64,000 nt of DNA from Ktedonobacter racemifer DSM 44963. Lineage in GTDB: Bacteria; Chloroflexota; Ktedonobacteria; Ktedonobacterales; Ktedonobacteraceae. The DNA is taken from contig NZ_ADVG01000001.1 in NCBI RefSeq assembly GCF_000178855.1, forward strand, positions 992,001 to 1,056,000, given 5' to 3'. Both the position numbers and the translations under genes were made by a program. Below the pieces are notes generated by a model. The model had not been told where the DNA came from and searched no databases. It saw only the letters and a program-made list of their open reading frames with translations. This document shows, piece by piece, positions 36,732 through 45,760 of this stretch; positions within the stretch are counted from its first letter, which is position 1; each line of letters opens with the position of its first letter.

Positions 36732-37493
36732 ATGAATTGTACAGAGGCGCAGCGTCTTCTCCACGCATATCTAGATGCTGAATTGGACATGGCTGACACC
36801 TTAGAGGTCGAGCAGCATCTCCAGACATGTACAGCTTGTTCACAAACCTACAACAATTATCAGGAGCTCCGAACAGCCATAAAAACAAGCTCTCTGTACT
36901 TTCAAGCTCCTGAGAAGCTCCAAAAGCGTATTAGATCATCGGTGCTAAAAGCCAATAAAGCCGCATTTATTTCTCATGTGACGTCCTGGCGCGGGCTGAG
37001 CGTTGCGGCGGTGCTGATCTTTGCCATCCTTCTTTCGCTCTGGGGGATCACTCGTTTCTGGCCCACATCTTCTGAAGGAAATACTGTGCCACAGGAGGTG
37101 CTCGCCAGTCATATACGCTCATTAATGGCAAATCATCTGGTCGACGTACCATCTTCTGACCAACACACCGTCAAACCATGGTTTGATGGAAAACTTGACT
37201 TCTCACCTTCAGTGGTCGATCTGGCGCCCCAAGGATTTCCCTTGCTTGGTGGACGCCTGGATTATCTCGATAACAGACCAGTAGCAGCAGTCGTATACAA
37301 GCATAAAAAACATATTATTAATCTCTTCATCTGGCCATCCACGCAAAACATGGGAAGCGAAACGCATACGACCACTCTCCAGGGCTATCACATGATTCAC
37401 TGGACAAAATCAGGGATGACCTATTGGGCCGTCTCAGATCTAAATCTGAATGAGTTGCAGCAATTTGTCCGACTGATGCAAGCCTCGCCCTGA
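36732..37493 (+). CDS. Membrane-anchored zinc-finger anti-sigma factor
   Basis: A 253-residue protein with an N-terminal anti-sigma zinc finger (His29, Cys33 and Cys36 in HLQTCTAC), a single membrane segment at about residues 91-112 (LSVAAVLIFAILLSLWGI) and an extracytoplasmic C-terminal domain of about 140 residues. The latter contains FPLLGGRLDYLDNRPVAAVVY, typical of RsrA/ChrR-like membrane anti-sigma proteins in Gram-negative bacteria. Its start is one base past the sigma stop. An in-frame ATG at 36717 lies inside the sigma gene. Confidence 0.9.
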   Translation: MNCTEAQRLLHAYLDAELDMADTLEVEQHLQTCTACSQTYNNYQELRTAIKTSSLYFQAPEKLQKRIRSSVLKANKAAFISHVTSWRGLSVAAVLIFAILLSLWGITRFWPTSSEGNTVPQEVLASHIRSLMANHLVDVPSSDQHTVKPWFDGKLDFSPSVVDLAPQGFPLLGGRLDYLDNRPVAAVVYKHKKHIINLFIWPSTQNMGSETHTTTLQGYHMIHWTKSGMTYWAVSDLNLNELQQFVRLMQASP

Positions 37494-37616
37494 TAGAATA
37501 CATGGTACGCAGTTCAGCGTGTTACAGTTTTAACACCTCTGGCTCGTGCTCGATTTCATATCTCTTGTCCGCGATATGATGAGTGCATGTTTCTTTTCTG
37601 TGGGGCAAGCCACAGG

Positions 37617-39074
37617 CTAGTATAGGAAAGCGTTTCTAATGTAGCTTGTGGGCTTTCCCCATAATATTTGTATGAACTTACGATTGCTAGCAGCTTCAGG
37701 CCCAGTAAGGAATGCCTCAAAGGTGGCCTGCTGTAGCCCAGTGCTCATTGTGGGATAAGGATGAATGGTATTGAAGATGTCTTTGATGGTAAGGCGATGC
37801 TGCATGGCCAGGGCTATTTCCCCCAGCAGTTCACCGGCACCTGCTCCGACCAGGTGTGCACCTACAATCTGCTCTTTGTTCCCAGCCAGAACCAATTTGA
37901 TGAAACCTGCTGTTTCATTCGCCGTTTGAGCACGGTCGATCTTAGACCAGGGGAATTTCATGATGCGCACATGCTTATGTTGTCGCTCTGCTTCGACGGG
38001 GAGTAATCCGACTCTGGCCACTTCTGGCTCAGTAAAGGTACACCATGGCACGACACGGTAATCCACTTTCTTCTTTGCCAGTGGCACCAGGGCATTACGC
38101 ACGGCTATCCCGGCGTGATACGAGGCGACATGCGTAAAAAGGTAGCCTCCAATCACATCGCCGAGGGCAAAGATGTTCGGGACTGATGTTTGGAGATGCT
38201 CATCTACGAGAATCCCTTTCTCATTATACTGAACCCCGGCCGCTTCCAGGTTCAAGTGTTCTTCGATATTAGGCTGACGGCCAAGGGCCAGGAGGAGTTC
38301 GTCAGCCTCGAATTGCAACATCTGCATCCCTTGCCGGGCCGTAACCACTTTCTTGGTACCATTGTGGTGCGCTTTCACGACGCGTGCGTTCGTGATGATA
38401 TCAATATCTTCTGACTTGAGGATGCCAGCAATCGTCTCCGAAACCTCAGGATCTTCGCGTGGCAGGAGACGTTCTGGTCCCTGGATCAGGGTAATCTTTG
38501 TGCCCAACCGCCCCAGTGCCTGCGCCAGTTCTACACCGATAGGACCCCCTCCAGCGATAACGAGTGATTCTGGCAGGGCTGTCAAGTCAAACACATCTTC
38601 ATTTGTTAAGTAGCCTGTTGTTTGCAATCCCTCTATCTGTGGTACTGCGGGATGTGATCCTGTGGCGATGAGTATCCTACGACTGGTGATCTCCTCCTCA
38701 TTATTGAGGAGAAGCGTTGTCGATGATGTAAATGAGGCGTGTCCAAATGCAACTGTCACGCCTTCAGTGTACGTCTTTTCCGCATCGCTCACACGTTGAA
38801 TTACCCCCTGAATAGATGCGCTGATCTTTGCCATATCAACACGCTGGTACGTCGCCATCGATCCAAATTGTGCCGCTTGCCTGGCCTGTTGTACTACACG
38901 TGCCACGTGGATCAGGCTCTTGCTCGGCACACAACCGTAATGCAAACAGTCTCCCCCCAGCGATTCCTTGTCGATCAGCAAAACGTTGGCACCGAGAGAC
39001 TGCGCGAGATGGGCGGCGGTGAGGCCAGCTGAGCCACCGCCGATAATAGCCAAGTCGTAGTGTGTTCGTGGCAT
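37617..39074 (-). CDS. FAD-dependent pyridine nucleotide-disulfide oxidoreductase (MerA-like)
   Basis: A 485-residue flavoenzyme of the mercuric reductase/lipoamide dehydrogenase class. FAD fold IIGGGSAGLTAA at residues 10-21, redox-active Cys43 and Cys48 in GGDCLHYGCVPSKS, NAD(P) fold VIAGGGPIGVELAQ near 172, second FAD motif IFALGDV near 300, and a C-terminal His in TIHPYPTMSTGL. The N-terminal metal-binding domain and the C-terminal cysteine pair of true MerA are absent, so it belongs to the wider uncharacterised SidA/MerA-like group. The last 35 residues (ILWGKPTSYIRNAFLY) look membrane-associating. Stands alone. Confidence 0.88.
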   Translation of the reverse strand: MPRTHYDLAIIGGGSAGLTAAHLAQSLGANVLLIDKESLGGDCLHYGCVPSKSLIHVARVVQQARQAAQFGSMATYQRVDMAKISASIQGVIQRVSDAEKTYTEGVTVAFGHASFTSSTTLLLNNEEEITSRRILIATGSHPAVPQIEGLQTTGYLTNEDVFDLTALPESLVIAGGGPIGVELAQALGRLGTKITLIQGPERLLPREDPEVSETIAGILKSEDIDIITNARVVKAHHNGTKKVVTARQGMQMLQFEADELLLALGRQPNIEEHLNLEAAGVQYNEKGILVDEHLQTSVPNIFALGDVIGGYLFTHVASYHAGIAVRNALVPLAKKKVDYRVVPWCTFTEPEVARVGLLPVEAERQHKHVRIMKFPWSKIDRAQTANETAGFIKLVLAGNKEQIVGAHLVGAGAGELLGEIALAMQHRLTIKDIFNTIHPYPTMSTGLQQATFEAFLTGPEAASNRKFIQILWGKPTSYIRNAFLY

Positions 39075-39410
39075 AACTCTCCTCCCGATATTCTTTCTGA
39101 TGGATCACATCAATGAAAAGGATCGTTTCCCTGCTACCACAAGAGACTGATTTTTCCGTGGGTGTATTCCCTGTGCTGGCCAACTGGAACATTCATTCAA
39201 ACAATCGAGGGCCTGCGCCAATACAATGGCTCTCATCGCCCATCTTGCTTTTAAGAAAAGATCATGTATCAGGAAACTCAAGAACAAGCAAGCTCATGCT
39301 CAATGGTCATACATGTGCCTACATATTAACCAGATAGAGAGAACATGTTTTTTTGTCTGAGAAAAACTCTCTCACTCAGGCAGGCCAATGTCCACAGGAA
39401 CAAGGCAGCT
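39075..39410. other. Gap without recognised gene
   Basis: No convincing coding sequence on either strand. Short frames have no recognisable content. It contains the upstream sequence of the flavoenzyme gene (minus strand), with TAGATAGAGAGAACATG near 39330 on the plus strand. Confidence 0.4.
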
Positions 39411-40085
39411 TCAATAGACGCTTCCGCTCCATGCGAGAAGAGCCCATCCCTTCCACAACAGATCAATGGGAAAACGTGTTGCCGTGCGCACCTCCAATCC
39501 TGCTTGCTGGCAGAGTTCTTGTGCTTCTTCCAGTATAAAAGCGTGCCTGTGTTGCGGATCAACACGTTTGATCAGCCATTCGAACAGAGGCCAGGGAAAT
39601 GGAAATGTTCGGCGAGCGTAATCCTCGATGAGGAGCTGGCCTTGGGGAAGGAGTAATTCACTCAAGCCGTGCAGTGTTGCTACAGGATCTGAAAAATAAT
39701 GGAAGGCATTCGTGCAGGTGATCAGATCGAAGGACTCTGGCTCATAGGGAAGACCAGCCCTCTTCCCGCCAGTGAGGGAAGCCTGGGTGAAATGAACATG
39801 AGCGTGGTCGTAGAGGCGTAAATATGCCTGCGCAAGCATCTCTTGACTCGCATCCACTCCATAGAGTTCGGCGTGAGGGAAACGAATGGAGAGGTTGTGG
39901 AGCAATAACCCTGTTCCACACGCCACATCTAAAATACGTCGTGGGCGACCTTGTACTCCAACAGGTTGCTGAAGTCGCTCGAAATCAAGCATGGAGCATG
40001 CCACCGCATGCGTCCTCTCTGAAAATTGTTTCCACGACTGATTGTAAGCGGCGGCCTGCCTTCCCTTATAATATGTGCTCTGCAT
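39411..40085 (-). CDS. Class I SAM-dependent methyltransferase
   Basis: A 224-residue UbiE/biotin-synthesis-type methyltransferase. Motif I is ILDVACGTGLLLHNL near residue 50, the strand-2 acid is YGVDASQEM near 75, and motif II is DLITCTNAFHYFSDP near 120, followed by LLLPQGQLLIEDY. The C-terminal part, with EAQELCQQAGLE, is usual for small-molecule methyltransferases. Substrate unknown. Directly upstream on the same strand lies the wreck of an MFS transporter, so the gene may once have been part of an exporter operon. Confidence 0.85.
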   Translation of the reverse strand: MQSTYYKGRQAAAYNQSWKQFSERTHAVACSMLDFERLQQPVGVQGRPRRILDVACGTGLLLHNLSIRFPHAELYGVDASQEMLAQAYLRLYDHAHVHFTQASLTGGKRAGLPYEPESFDLITCTNAFHYFSDPVATLHGLSELLLPQGQLLIEDYARRTFPFPWPLFEWLIKRVDPQHRHAFILEEAQELCQQAGLEVRTATRFPIDLLWKGWALLAWSGSVY

Positions 40086-40094
40086 GCTCTTCTC

Positions 40095-40300
40095 TCATTT
40101 CTCACGCTCATTTCCACGACGTTTCCACTGCACGATAAGCAGGCTTCCTATTGACGCCATATCTATCATAACAAAAATGATAGTCAAGAGGGCCAGGCCA
40201 TTAAAATAGGCAAATTGGGTAAAGATGCTCCCATAAGGTTTCCAAGTAGATAGCCGACGCCAAGGATCACCGAATACAATCCCACATGTATTTCACCTCT
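40095..40300 (-). pseudogene. MFS transporter C-terminal fragment, frameshifted
   Basis: Minus strand: GLYSVILGVGYLLGNLMG in one frame, then after a frame change FTQFAYFNGLALLTIIFVMI and the basic end IVQWKRRGNEREK. Together these resemble the last two membrane helices and tail of an MFS carrier. Everything upstream is missing. It ends 10 bp before the methyltransferase start. Confidence 0.6.
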
Positions 40301-40435
40301 CCATGAAAGTGGGGCAAGCTCAGAGTGTCCGCACTCTATTATCAACATACATCAATTTTAATTAAAAATGCAACTTATATAAATTGCGAAGCAGATGCTT
40401 TATCAAATAATTCATTTTAACTTCCCAAGTTTTAA

Positions 40436-40464
40436 TTGCAATAATTTAAAAAATAGTATATAAT
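40436..40464 (+). promoter_or_regulatory. Sigma-70-type promoter of the microprotein/sufB transcript
   Basis: TTGCAA at 40436-40441, a 17-bp spacer and TATAAT at 40459-40464. Immediately downstream is a hairpin, CTCATA...TATGAG (near 40475-40493), whose CATAG.GCTTTTTATGAG sequence recurs in the leaders of the three cassettes at 51.6, 59.6 and 62.6 kb. Confidence 0.65.
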
Positions 40465-40610
40465 ATGGGGTGTCTCATAGCTCTTTTTATGAGATCTGTC
40501 CCGCGTATAAGGTGCCTCTTCACACTCACTATCGCCTTCTTCATTCATATCCTGGCGATCTTTCTTTCATACAACCTTCACAGAGAAGCACTCTAGAGAA
40601 GGAGGCCAAC

Positions 40611-40727
40611 ATGCAACTCCTCATCCTTCTGATACTCATCCTTGTCATCTTTTTGGGGTCCTTTGGGTATATGACCGTTCAATATCAGTTGGAGAGGCAA
40701 GCGCTAAAAGATGAGGTCCTCCCATAA
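40611..40727 (+). CDS. Single-pass membrane microprotein
   Basis: A 38-residue protein with one hydrophobic segment (LLILLILILVIFLGSFGYM) and a short charged tail (QLERQALKDEV). The ATG at 40611 has an ideal AGAAGGAGG site. It lies about 150 bp behind a consensus promoter and 139 bp before sufB. The build (membrane helix plus acidic/basic tail) is like the microproteins of the 51-63 kb cassettes, without clear sequence identity. Function unknown. Confidence 0.7.
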   Translation: MQLLILLILILVIFLGSFGYMTVQYQLERQALKDEVLP

Positions 40728-40768
40728 GAGATTTGACTGATTATTCTCCCCAACTATGCTGACAGGCA

Positions 40769-40843
40769 ACTTCATACAAATACATGAATTGGAAGTAGAT
40801 AAGCCAGAACTTCATACAGGAACATCGAGTTTCCTGTACGAAG
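40769..40843 (+). promoter_or_regulatory. Repeats and hairpin in the sufB leader
   Basis: AACTTCATACA occurs at 40769-40779 and again exactly 40 bp later at 40809-40819. The second copy is one arm of a hairpin, CTTCATACAGGAA at 40810-40822 with TTTCCTGTACGAAG at 40830-40843, ending 23 bp before the sufB ATG. This suggests a regulator site or an RNA structure controlling sufB. Confidence 0.45.
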
Positions 40844-40866
40844 AGCAATGTGAGAAGGAATAAAGT

Positions 40867-42273
40867 ATGATGGGTACTCAGGTATATGGTACAGAACAAC
40901 AGGAGTATACTGCCGGATTCCATATGGCAGAAAAGTACGTCTTCAAATCTGAGCGAGGACTAAGTAAGAAGGGTGTTGAGCAAATTTCCGAAATGAAGGG
41001 CGAGCCTGATTGGATGCGCCAATTCCGCCTCAAGAGCCTGGCCCTCTTCGAGAAGCGTCCAATGCCAACCTGGGGCGCTGATTTATCGGGAATCGATTTC
41101 GAGAACATTTACTACTATATTAAGCCAGTTGCTCAACAGGGGAAGACCTGGGATGACATTCCAGCTGAAATCAAGGAGACCTTTGATCGACTTGGCATTC
41201 CGCAGGCTGAGCAGAAGTTCCTGGCAGGTGTCACGGCGCAGTATGAGAGTGAAGCCGTCTATCACAAGATGCGGGCCGACCTTGAAAAGCTCGGTGTAAT
41301 TTTCACTGATATGGATACGGCACTGCGCGAGTATCCCGACATCGTGAAAGAGCATTTCGGTACCGTTATTCCGCCGTCTGATAACAAATTTGCCTCGCTC
41401 AACAGCGCGGTGTGGAGCGGTGGCAGTTTTGTGTATGTGCCAGAGGGCGTACGGGTGGAAATTCCCTTGCAAGCCTACTTTCGTATCAATGCTCAGAATA
41501 TGGGCCAGTTTGAGCGCACGTTGATTATCGCTGCCCCAGGCTCCTATGTTCACTATGTGGAGGGATGTACCGCACCTTCCTATGCGAGCGACAGCCTGCA
41601 TAGCGCCGTCGTAGAAATTAAAGTGATGGAAGGTGCTCGTGTTCGTTACACAACTATCCAAAACTGGTCGAAGAATGTCTACAATCTCGTGACAAAGCGT
41701 GCGGTGGCATACCGGGACGCAACTATGGAATGGGTCGATGGGAACCTCGGCTCGAAGGTAACGATGAAGTACCCCGCGGTCCTATTGATGGAGCCAGGTG
41801 CTCGTGGCGATATTCTCTCAGTAGCATTCGCTAGCGACGGGATGCATCTGGATGCGGGAGCAAAGGTCACACATCTTGCTCCGCACACGACGTCACAGAT
41901 TCTCTCGAAGTCGGTCTCGAAAGGAAATGGTCGGGCTTCTTATCGTGGTCTGGTTCGCGTTAACCCGGGTGCGCACCACACCAAGTCCAGTGTGCGCTGT
42001 GATGCGCTCTTGCTCGATGAGCACGCCCGCACCGATACCTATCCGACTATTCGTGTTGAAGAGAACCAGACTGAAATCGGTCATGAGGCAACCGTCTCGA
42101 AGGTCGGTGATGATCAGCTCTTCTACCTGATGAGCCGCGGCCTCGATGAGGCAGAGGCCTATTCGTTGATCGTCAATGGCTTCATTGAGCCGATCACGAA
42201 GGAACTTCCGATGGAGTACGCGGTTGAGTTGAACCGCCTGATCCAGTTGGAGATGTCGGGAAGCGTCGGCTAA
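40867..42273 (+). CDS. sufB: Fe-S cluster assembly protein SufB
   Basis: A 468-residue SufB, the scaffold subunit of the SufBC2D complex that builds iron-sulfur clusters in the cytoplasm. Typical blocks are [11 protein letters not shown] near the N-terminus, [20 protein letters not shown] with [19 protein letters not shown] containing the conserved Cys, and the C-terminal [20 protein letters not shown]. Full length. Neither sufC nor sufD, sufS or sufU is next to it; a membrane microprotein precedes it and a hairpin follows. The other suf genes must be elsewhere. Confidence 0.95.
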   Translation: MMGTQVYGTEQQEYTAGFHMAEKYVFKSERGLSKKGVEQISEMKGEPDWMRQFRLKSLALFEKRPMPTWGADLSGIDFENIYYYIKPVAQQGKTWDDIPAEIKETFDRLGIPQAEQKFLAGVTAQYESEAVYHKMRADLEKLGVIFTDMDTALREYPDIVKEHFGTVIPPSDNKFASLNSAVWSGGSFVYVPEGVRVEIPLQAYFRINAQNMGQFERTLIIAAPGSYVHYVEGCTAPSYASDSLHSAVVEIKVMEGARVRYTTIQNWSKNVYNLVTKRAVAYRDATMEWVDGNLGSKVTMKYPAVLLMEPGARGDILSVAFASDGMHLDAGAKVTHLAPHTTSQILSKSVSKGNGRASYRGLVRVNPGAHHTKSSVRCDALLLDEHARTDTYPTIRVEENQTEIGHEATVSKVGDDQLFYLMSRGLDEAEAYSLIVNGFIEPITKELPMEYAVELNRLIQLEMSGSVG

Positions 42274-42331
42274 ACGGCAGTAACGAGCAGGGATCACTAC
42301 TCTCGTTATCCTTGCTCGTTTTTATGAGCAG

Positions 42332-42384
42332 ATGAAGTGAACCTGGTTCTGTAGATTATTCGCAGAAACCCAGGTTCACTTCAT
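42332..42384. terminator. Bidirectional hairpin between sufB and the CheB-CheR kinase
   Basis: ATGAAGTGAACCTGG at 42332 pairs with CCAGGTTCACTTCAT ending at 42384, with one extra base in the right arm and a further TTCTG/CAGAA pairing. It lies between the convergent ends of sufB and the large kinase, so it can terminate both. Confidence 0.7.
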
Positions 42385-42389
42385 TAAGC

Positions 42390-45300
42390 TTAGCTGCTCT
42401 CCTCCACGCTCTTAACAGTTTTCTGAAGTTGAGCGCCTGGAATGGTGAAGAAAAACGTTGCCCCTTCCCCAGGTGCACCTTCTATCCAGATTCGCCCTCC
42501 TTGCTGCTTCGTGATTTCCGCCGCGAGATATAATCCCAGCCCCGCTCCGGGTGGCCGTTTCTGTTTGGTATCATCACCCACGCGGTAGAAACGCTCAAAA
42601 ATTCTGGTCCGTAGGTCCTGCGGGATACCCTCGCCATGATCCTGCACACTCACGGTAACCATGCCTGCATCGCCAACAACTCTCACCTCAATAGGTTCTG
42701 CCGACGGAGAATATTTGATGGCGTTTGTCAGCAGGTTACAGAGCACCTCCCCGGTGCGCACTCGATCCCCGTAGACCTCCGCGTGGGCTTCTTGCGCAAA
42801 CAAAATGCGGTGGGACGGGGTTGTGCGCTCGAGCTCTTCACAGATCTCCCGTGCCAGGTCATCTATCGCAAACAACTCCAGGTGTAACGACAGCTTCCCT
42901 GTTGCAATCGCCGTTGTATCCAGGAAACTATCGAGCAGACCCGTAAGACTGTTCAAGTGCGCATCAATCTTTCCCAGTTGGGTAGCTGACGCCTCATCTC
43001 CCGCTTTCGTTAAGCGCCGTTGAAGCATCTGTAACGTGAGTTTTGCGCTCGTGATTGGGGTCCTGAGTTCATGACTGGCTAGACCAAGCAGGGCATCTTT
43101 CTGCCGCTCCAACTCTTTGCGATCAGTGATATCTTCTATGGCAAGCAGAATCAGGTGACTTCTCACCGATTTGTGCTCATGCAAGACACGGCGGGCATTG
43201 AGCAGCATGACCTTGTGCCCGATAAGGGGAAAGATGTGCTCCACCTCAAAGTCGTGGAAAGGCTGATTGGTGAGACACACCTGTTCTAACAGCATCCGCA
43301 GGCGGGGAATGTTCCACTGGGCATTCCCCAGGTTGTAGAGGAAACACCCCTCGGTTTCCCAGGGTGCGACCTTGAAGAATTGGTAGAAGGCGTCATTAGC
43401 GCGCTCGACATGCAGATCATCAGAGAGCACCACCAGCGGTTCGCGCACCGTCTCCACAATGGCGTCAGCACGCTCCTGGACAACTTTGATCTGCTCGTTA
43501 CGTGCCTCGAGTTCCTGATTGGTGGTGGTCACCTCCTGATTGGAGGTTTCCAGTTCTTCCTGGGAGGCTTCCATTTCTTCGTTGACACTTTGCAGTTCTT
43601 CATTGCTGGAACGGATCTCCTCGTTGGCGGCTTGCAGTTCCTCGTTGGTAGAGTCACGCTCTTCCAGCATCTCCTGCATTTCCGCCCGTGTGGTAGCCAG
43701 TTCCAGTTCCAGGGCCGCGTTGCGTCTGGCTGCGGGACCACGCTTGCTCACGCGGCCTGTCTGCTCTCCTGGCGGTGGTGTGGCAGGCACAGGAGGTGCC
43801 ATATCTTCAAAGAGCACCAGGAAGTAGTGCTTGGCAGGCGGGCCTTTCAGCGGGATGACCGTCACGCGAACCTCTCTCGCCGTGCCAAAGGTAGCTACCT
43901 GCAAGCCCTCCTTCGTTACCGGGCGATTGTCCTTTCTGGCGGCATGGATGGCCATGCGCAAGCCAAGCCTCAGACCTTCGCGGGCCATTTTGAGCAGGTT
44001 CAAGCTCGTCTTGCCAGGAGCTAGCTCCAGGTAGGAGCCAGTATGCCCGCGCACTTGCAGGATCTCCATCTCCGTATTGATGATCACACTGGCCGGGACA
44101 TAGTTTGCTAGCAACAAGCGATCCGCCTCTTGCTGGATATCACCGTTTGGCGTCGTCTCCTCGGGCATTCGGGGGCCTCCTTCCTGTGGGTTGCTGGCTG
44201 ACAATACTCCCTCGCCCGTTACTACACTGAGGGGAGAGCCGGGCTTACTGGCTTCTCTGGCATAGAGTTTCTGGCGGCGCTCGACAGGAGTAAAGAGCCA
44301 TGATAGGGGATCGACGTTTTCCGAGACCCCCAGCAAGAGAAACCTATGCGGCTTCAGCGCGTAATGGAAGGTCTGGATCACCTTCTGTTGTAAAGCCGGT
44401 CCCAGATAGATGAGTACATTGCGACAACTCACCAGGTCCAATTGAGAGAATGGAGGATCTTTTATCACGTTGTGCAGCGCAAAAATACACCGCTCGCGGA
44501 TCGCCTGGCTAATGCGGTAGCTCCCCTTTTCCCGATCGACCGGGGTGAAGAATCGCTCCAGGCGTGCAGGAGAGACCGCGCTAAGCGCGGTCTCTGGATA
44601 GACGCCCGTCCTGGCCCGTTCGAGTACCCTGGGATTGATATCAGTTGCAAAAAGTTGAATGGGAGGCATTAACGAGCGCTCCTCCAGGAATTCAAGTAAG
44701 CAGATGACCAGCGAGTACACTTCTTCGCTCGTGGAGCATCCCGGCACCCAGATTCTAATGGCATCCCCTGGAGCAAGGTGTTGCACGATGTCGGGAAAGG
44801 CGTAGTGGGTGAGAGCATCAAAGGCTGCTTCATCACGAAAAAAACTGGTGACCGGGATCAGCACATCCTGGTACAATGCATCTATTTCGGCAGGGTGCTT
44901 GCTCAGATAGGTCGCGTACTCCGCAAAGAGTTCGACTTGCAGCACAGCCATGCGATGCAGAATGCGCCGTTTGAGCGTGCCTCGCTTGTATGCGAGAAAA
45001 TCGACGCCTGTCTGTTGTCTGAGCACCAGGAGAATATTGGTTAGAGATTGCTCCTCTTCCTGGAGTGTCTCGACCGGTTCCGCAATCTGAGCCTGGGAGA
45101 TATAGGAGTGGGAACTCAACCGGGTAAGTACGCTGGCAATGCCCTCGGGTGCCAGTACGTGGTCGACACACCCGGCAGCGATGGCATTGCGCGGCATCTG
45201 CGGGAAGGCAGCGGAGTGTTCATCCTGTGCAAAGGTGATGCCTCCTTCGGCCTTGATCTCCTGCAGACCCATGGTGCCATCGGAGGCAGTGCCCGAGAGC

Positions 45301-45722
45301 AATACTCCGATCGCTTGCTGACCGCGTTCGTGTGCCAGGGAACGGAAGAACGTATCAATCGAGAAGGTCTGTCCGAGACCCGGTAGCCTGGGGGAGAGCT
45401 TGAGTGTACCTTGCTCGAGTGTCAATTCGGCTTGCGGGGGGATCACGTAGACATGATCCAGTTCCAGAATCATGTCATCCTGTGCTTCGTGTACAGGCAT
45501 GGGTGCGATGTGGGCAAGCAGGGAGGGCAAGAGACTGGCGCGAGTTGGATCCAGGTGCTGGATCACGACGTAGGCCATGCCCGTGACCGCTGGCAGACCC
45601 CTGAGCAATTGGGTAAAGGCTTCCAGTCCTCCGGCGGAGGCTCCAATACCCACAACAGGGAAGCCTGGCTGTCCGGATGGTGACTTGTGGAAGGCACAAT
45701 TTGTGTCAAAGGTGGTATCCAT
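42390..45722 (-). CDS. CheB-CheR-PAS-histidine kinase fusion, paralogue 1
   Basis: An 1,110-residue cytoplasmic signalling protein. Domains in order: CheB methylesterase (about 20-210; Ser in GIGASAGGLEAF, His in VIQHLDPT, Asp in GTASDGTMG), CheR methyltransferase (about 215-475), a heptad coiled coil (about 660-750, repeated EELQ.N.E), PAS (about 755-870), HisKA with its His in LASHELRTPIT, and ATPase with NAIKYSP, DHGEGI and GAGLGLY. The CheR SAM motif reads GCSTSEE where GCSTGEE is usual. No chemoreceptor, CheA or CheW is nearby, so a chemotaxis role is doubtful. Ends at a hairpin shared with sufB. Confidence 0.92.
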   Translation of the reverse strand: MDTTFDTNCAFHKSPSGQPGFPVVGIGASAGGLEAFTQLLRGLPAVTGMAYVVIQHLDPTRASLLPSLLAHIAPMPVHEAQDDMILELDHVYVIPPQAELTLEQGTLKLSPRLPGLGQTFSIDTFFRSLAHERGQQAIGVLLSGTASDGTMGLQEIKAEGGITFAQDEHSAAFPQMPRNAIAAGCVDHVLAPEGIASVLTRLSSHSYISQAQIAEPVETLQEEEQSLTNILLVLRQQTGVDFLAYKRGTLKRRILHRMAVLQVELFAEYATYLSKHPAEIDALYQDVLIPVTSFFRDEAAFDALTHYAFPDIVQHLAPGDAIRIWVPGCSTSEEVYSLVICLLEFLEERSLMPPIQLFATDINPRVLERARTGVYPETALSAVSPARLERFFTPVDREKGSYRISQAIRERCIFALHNVIKDPPFSQLDLVSCRNVLIYLGPALQQKVIQTFHYALKPHRFLLLGVSENVDPLSWLFTPVERRQKLYAREASKPGSPLSVVTGEGVLSASNPQEGGPRMPEETTPNGDIQQEADRLLLANYVPASVIINTEMEILQVRGHTGSYLELAPGKTSLNLLKMAREGLRLGLRMAIHAARKDNRPVTKEGLQVATFGTAREVRVTVIPLKGPPAKHYFLVLFEDMAPPVPATPPPGEQTGRVSKRGPAARRNAALELELATTRAEMQEMLEERDSTNEELQAANEEIRSSNEELQSVNEEMEASQEELETSNQEVTTTNQELEARNEQIKVVQERADAIVETVREPLVVLSDDLHVERANDAFYQFFKVAPWETEGCFLYNLGNAQWNIPRLRMLLEQVCLTNQPFHDFEVEHIFPLIGHKVMLLNARRVLHEHKSVRSHLILLAIEDITDRKELERQKDALLGLASHELRTPITSAKLTLQMLQRRLTKAGDEASATQLGKIDAHLNSLTGLLDSFLDTTAIATGKLSLHLELFAIDDLAREICEELERTTPSHRILFAQEAHAEVYGDRVRTGEVLCNLLTNAIKYSPSAEPIEVRVVGDAGMVTVSVQDHGEGIPQDLRTRIFERFYRVGDDTKQKRPPGAGLGLYLAAEITKQQGGRIWIEGAPGEGATFFFTIPGAQLQKTVKSVEESS

Positions 45723-45760
45723 GGTGTTCTCTCTTGGGCGTCTTCTGTTGGTCTAGCACT

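Noticed and set aside
37617..39074. True mercuric reductase (merA)
   Set aside because: Lacks the N-terminal HMA domain and the C-terminal vicinal cysteines, and no mer genes are adjacent.
42390..45722. A chemotaxis operon
   Set aside because: CheB and CheR domains occur only as part of the kinase fusion; no CheA, CheW, CheY or receptor gene is in the neighbourhood.
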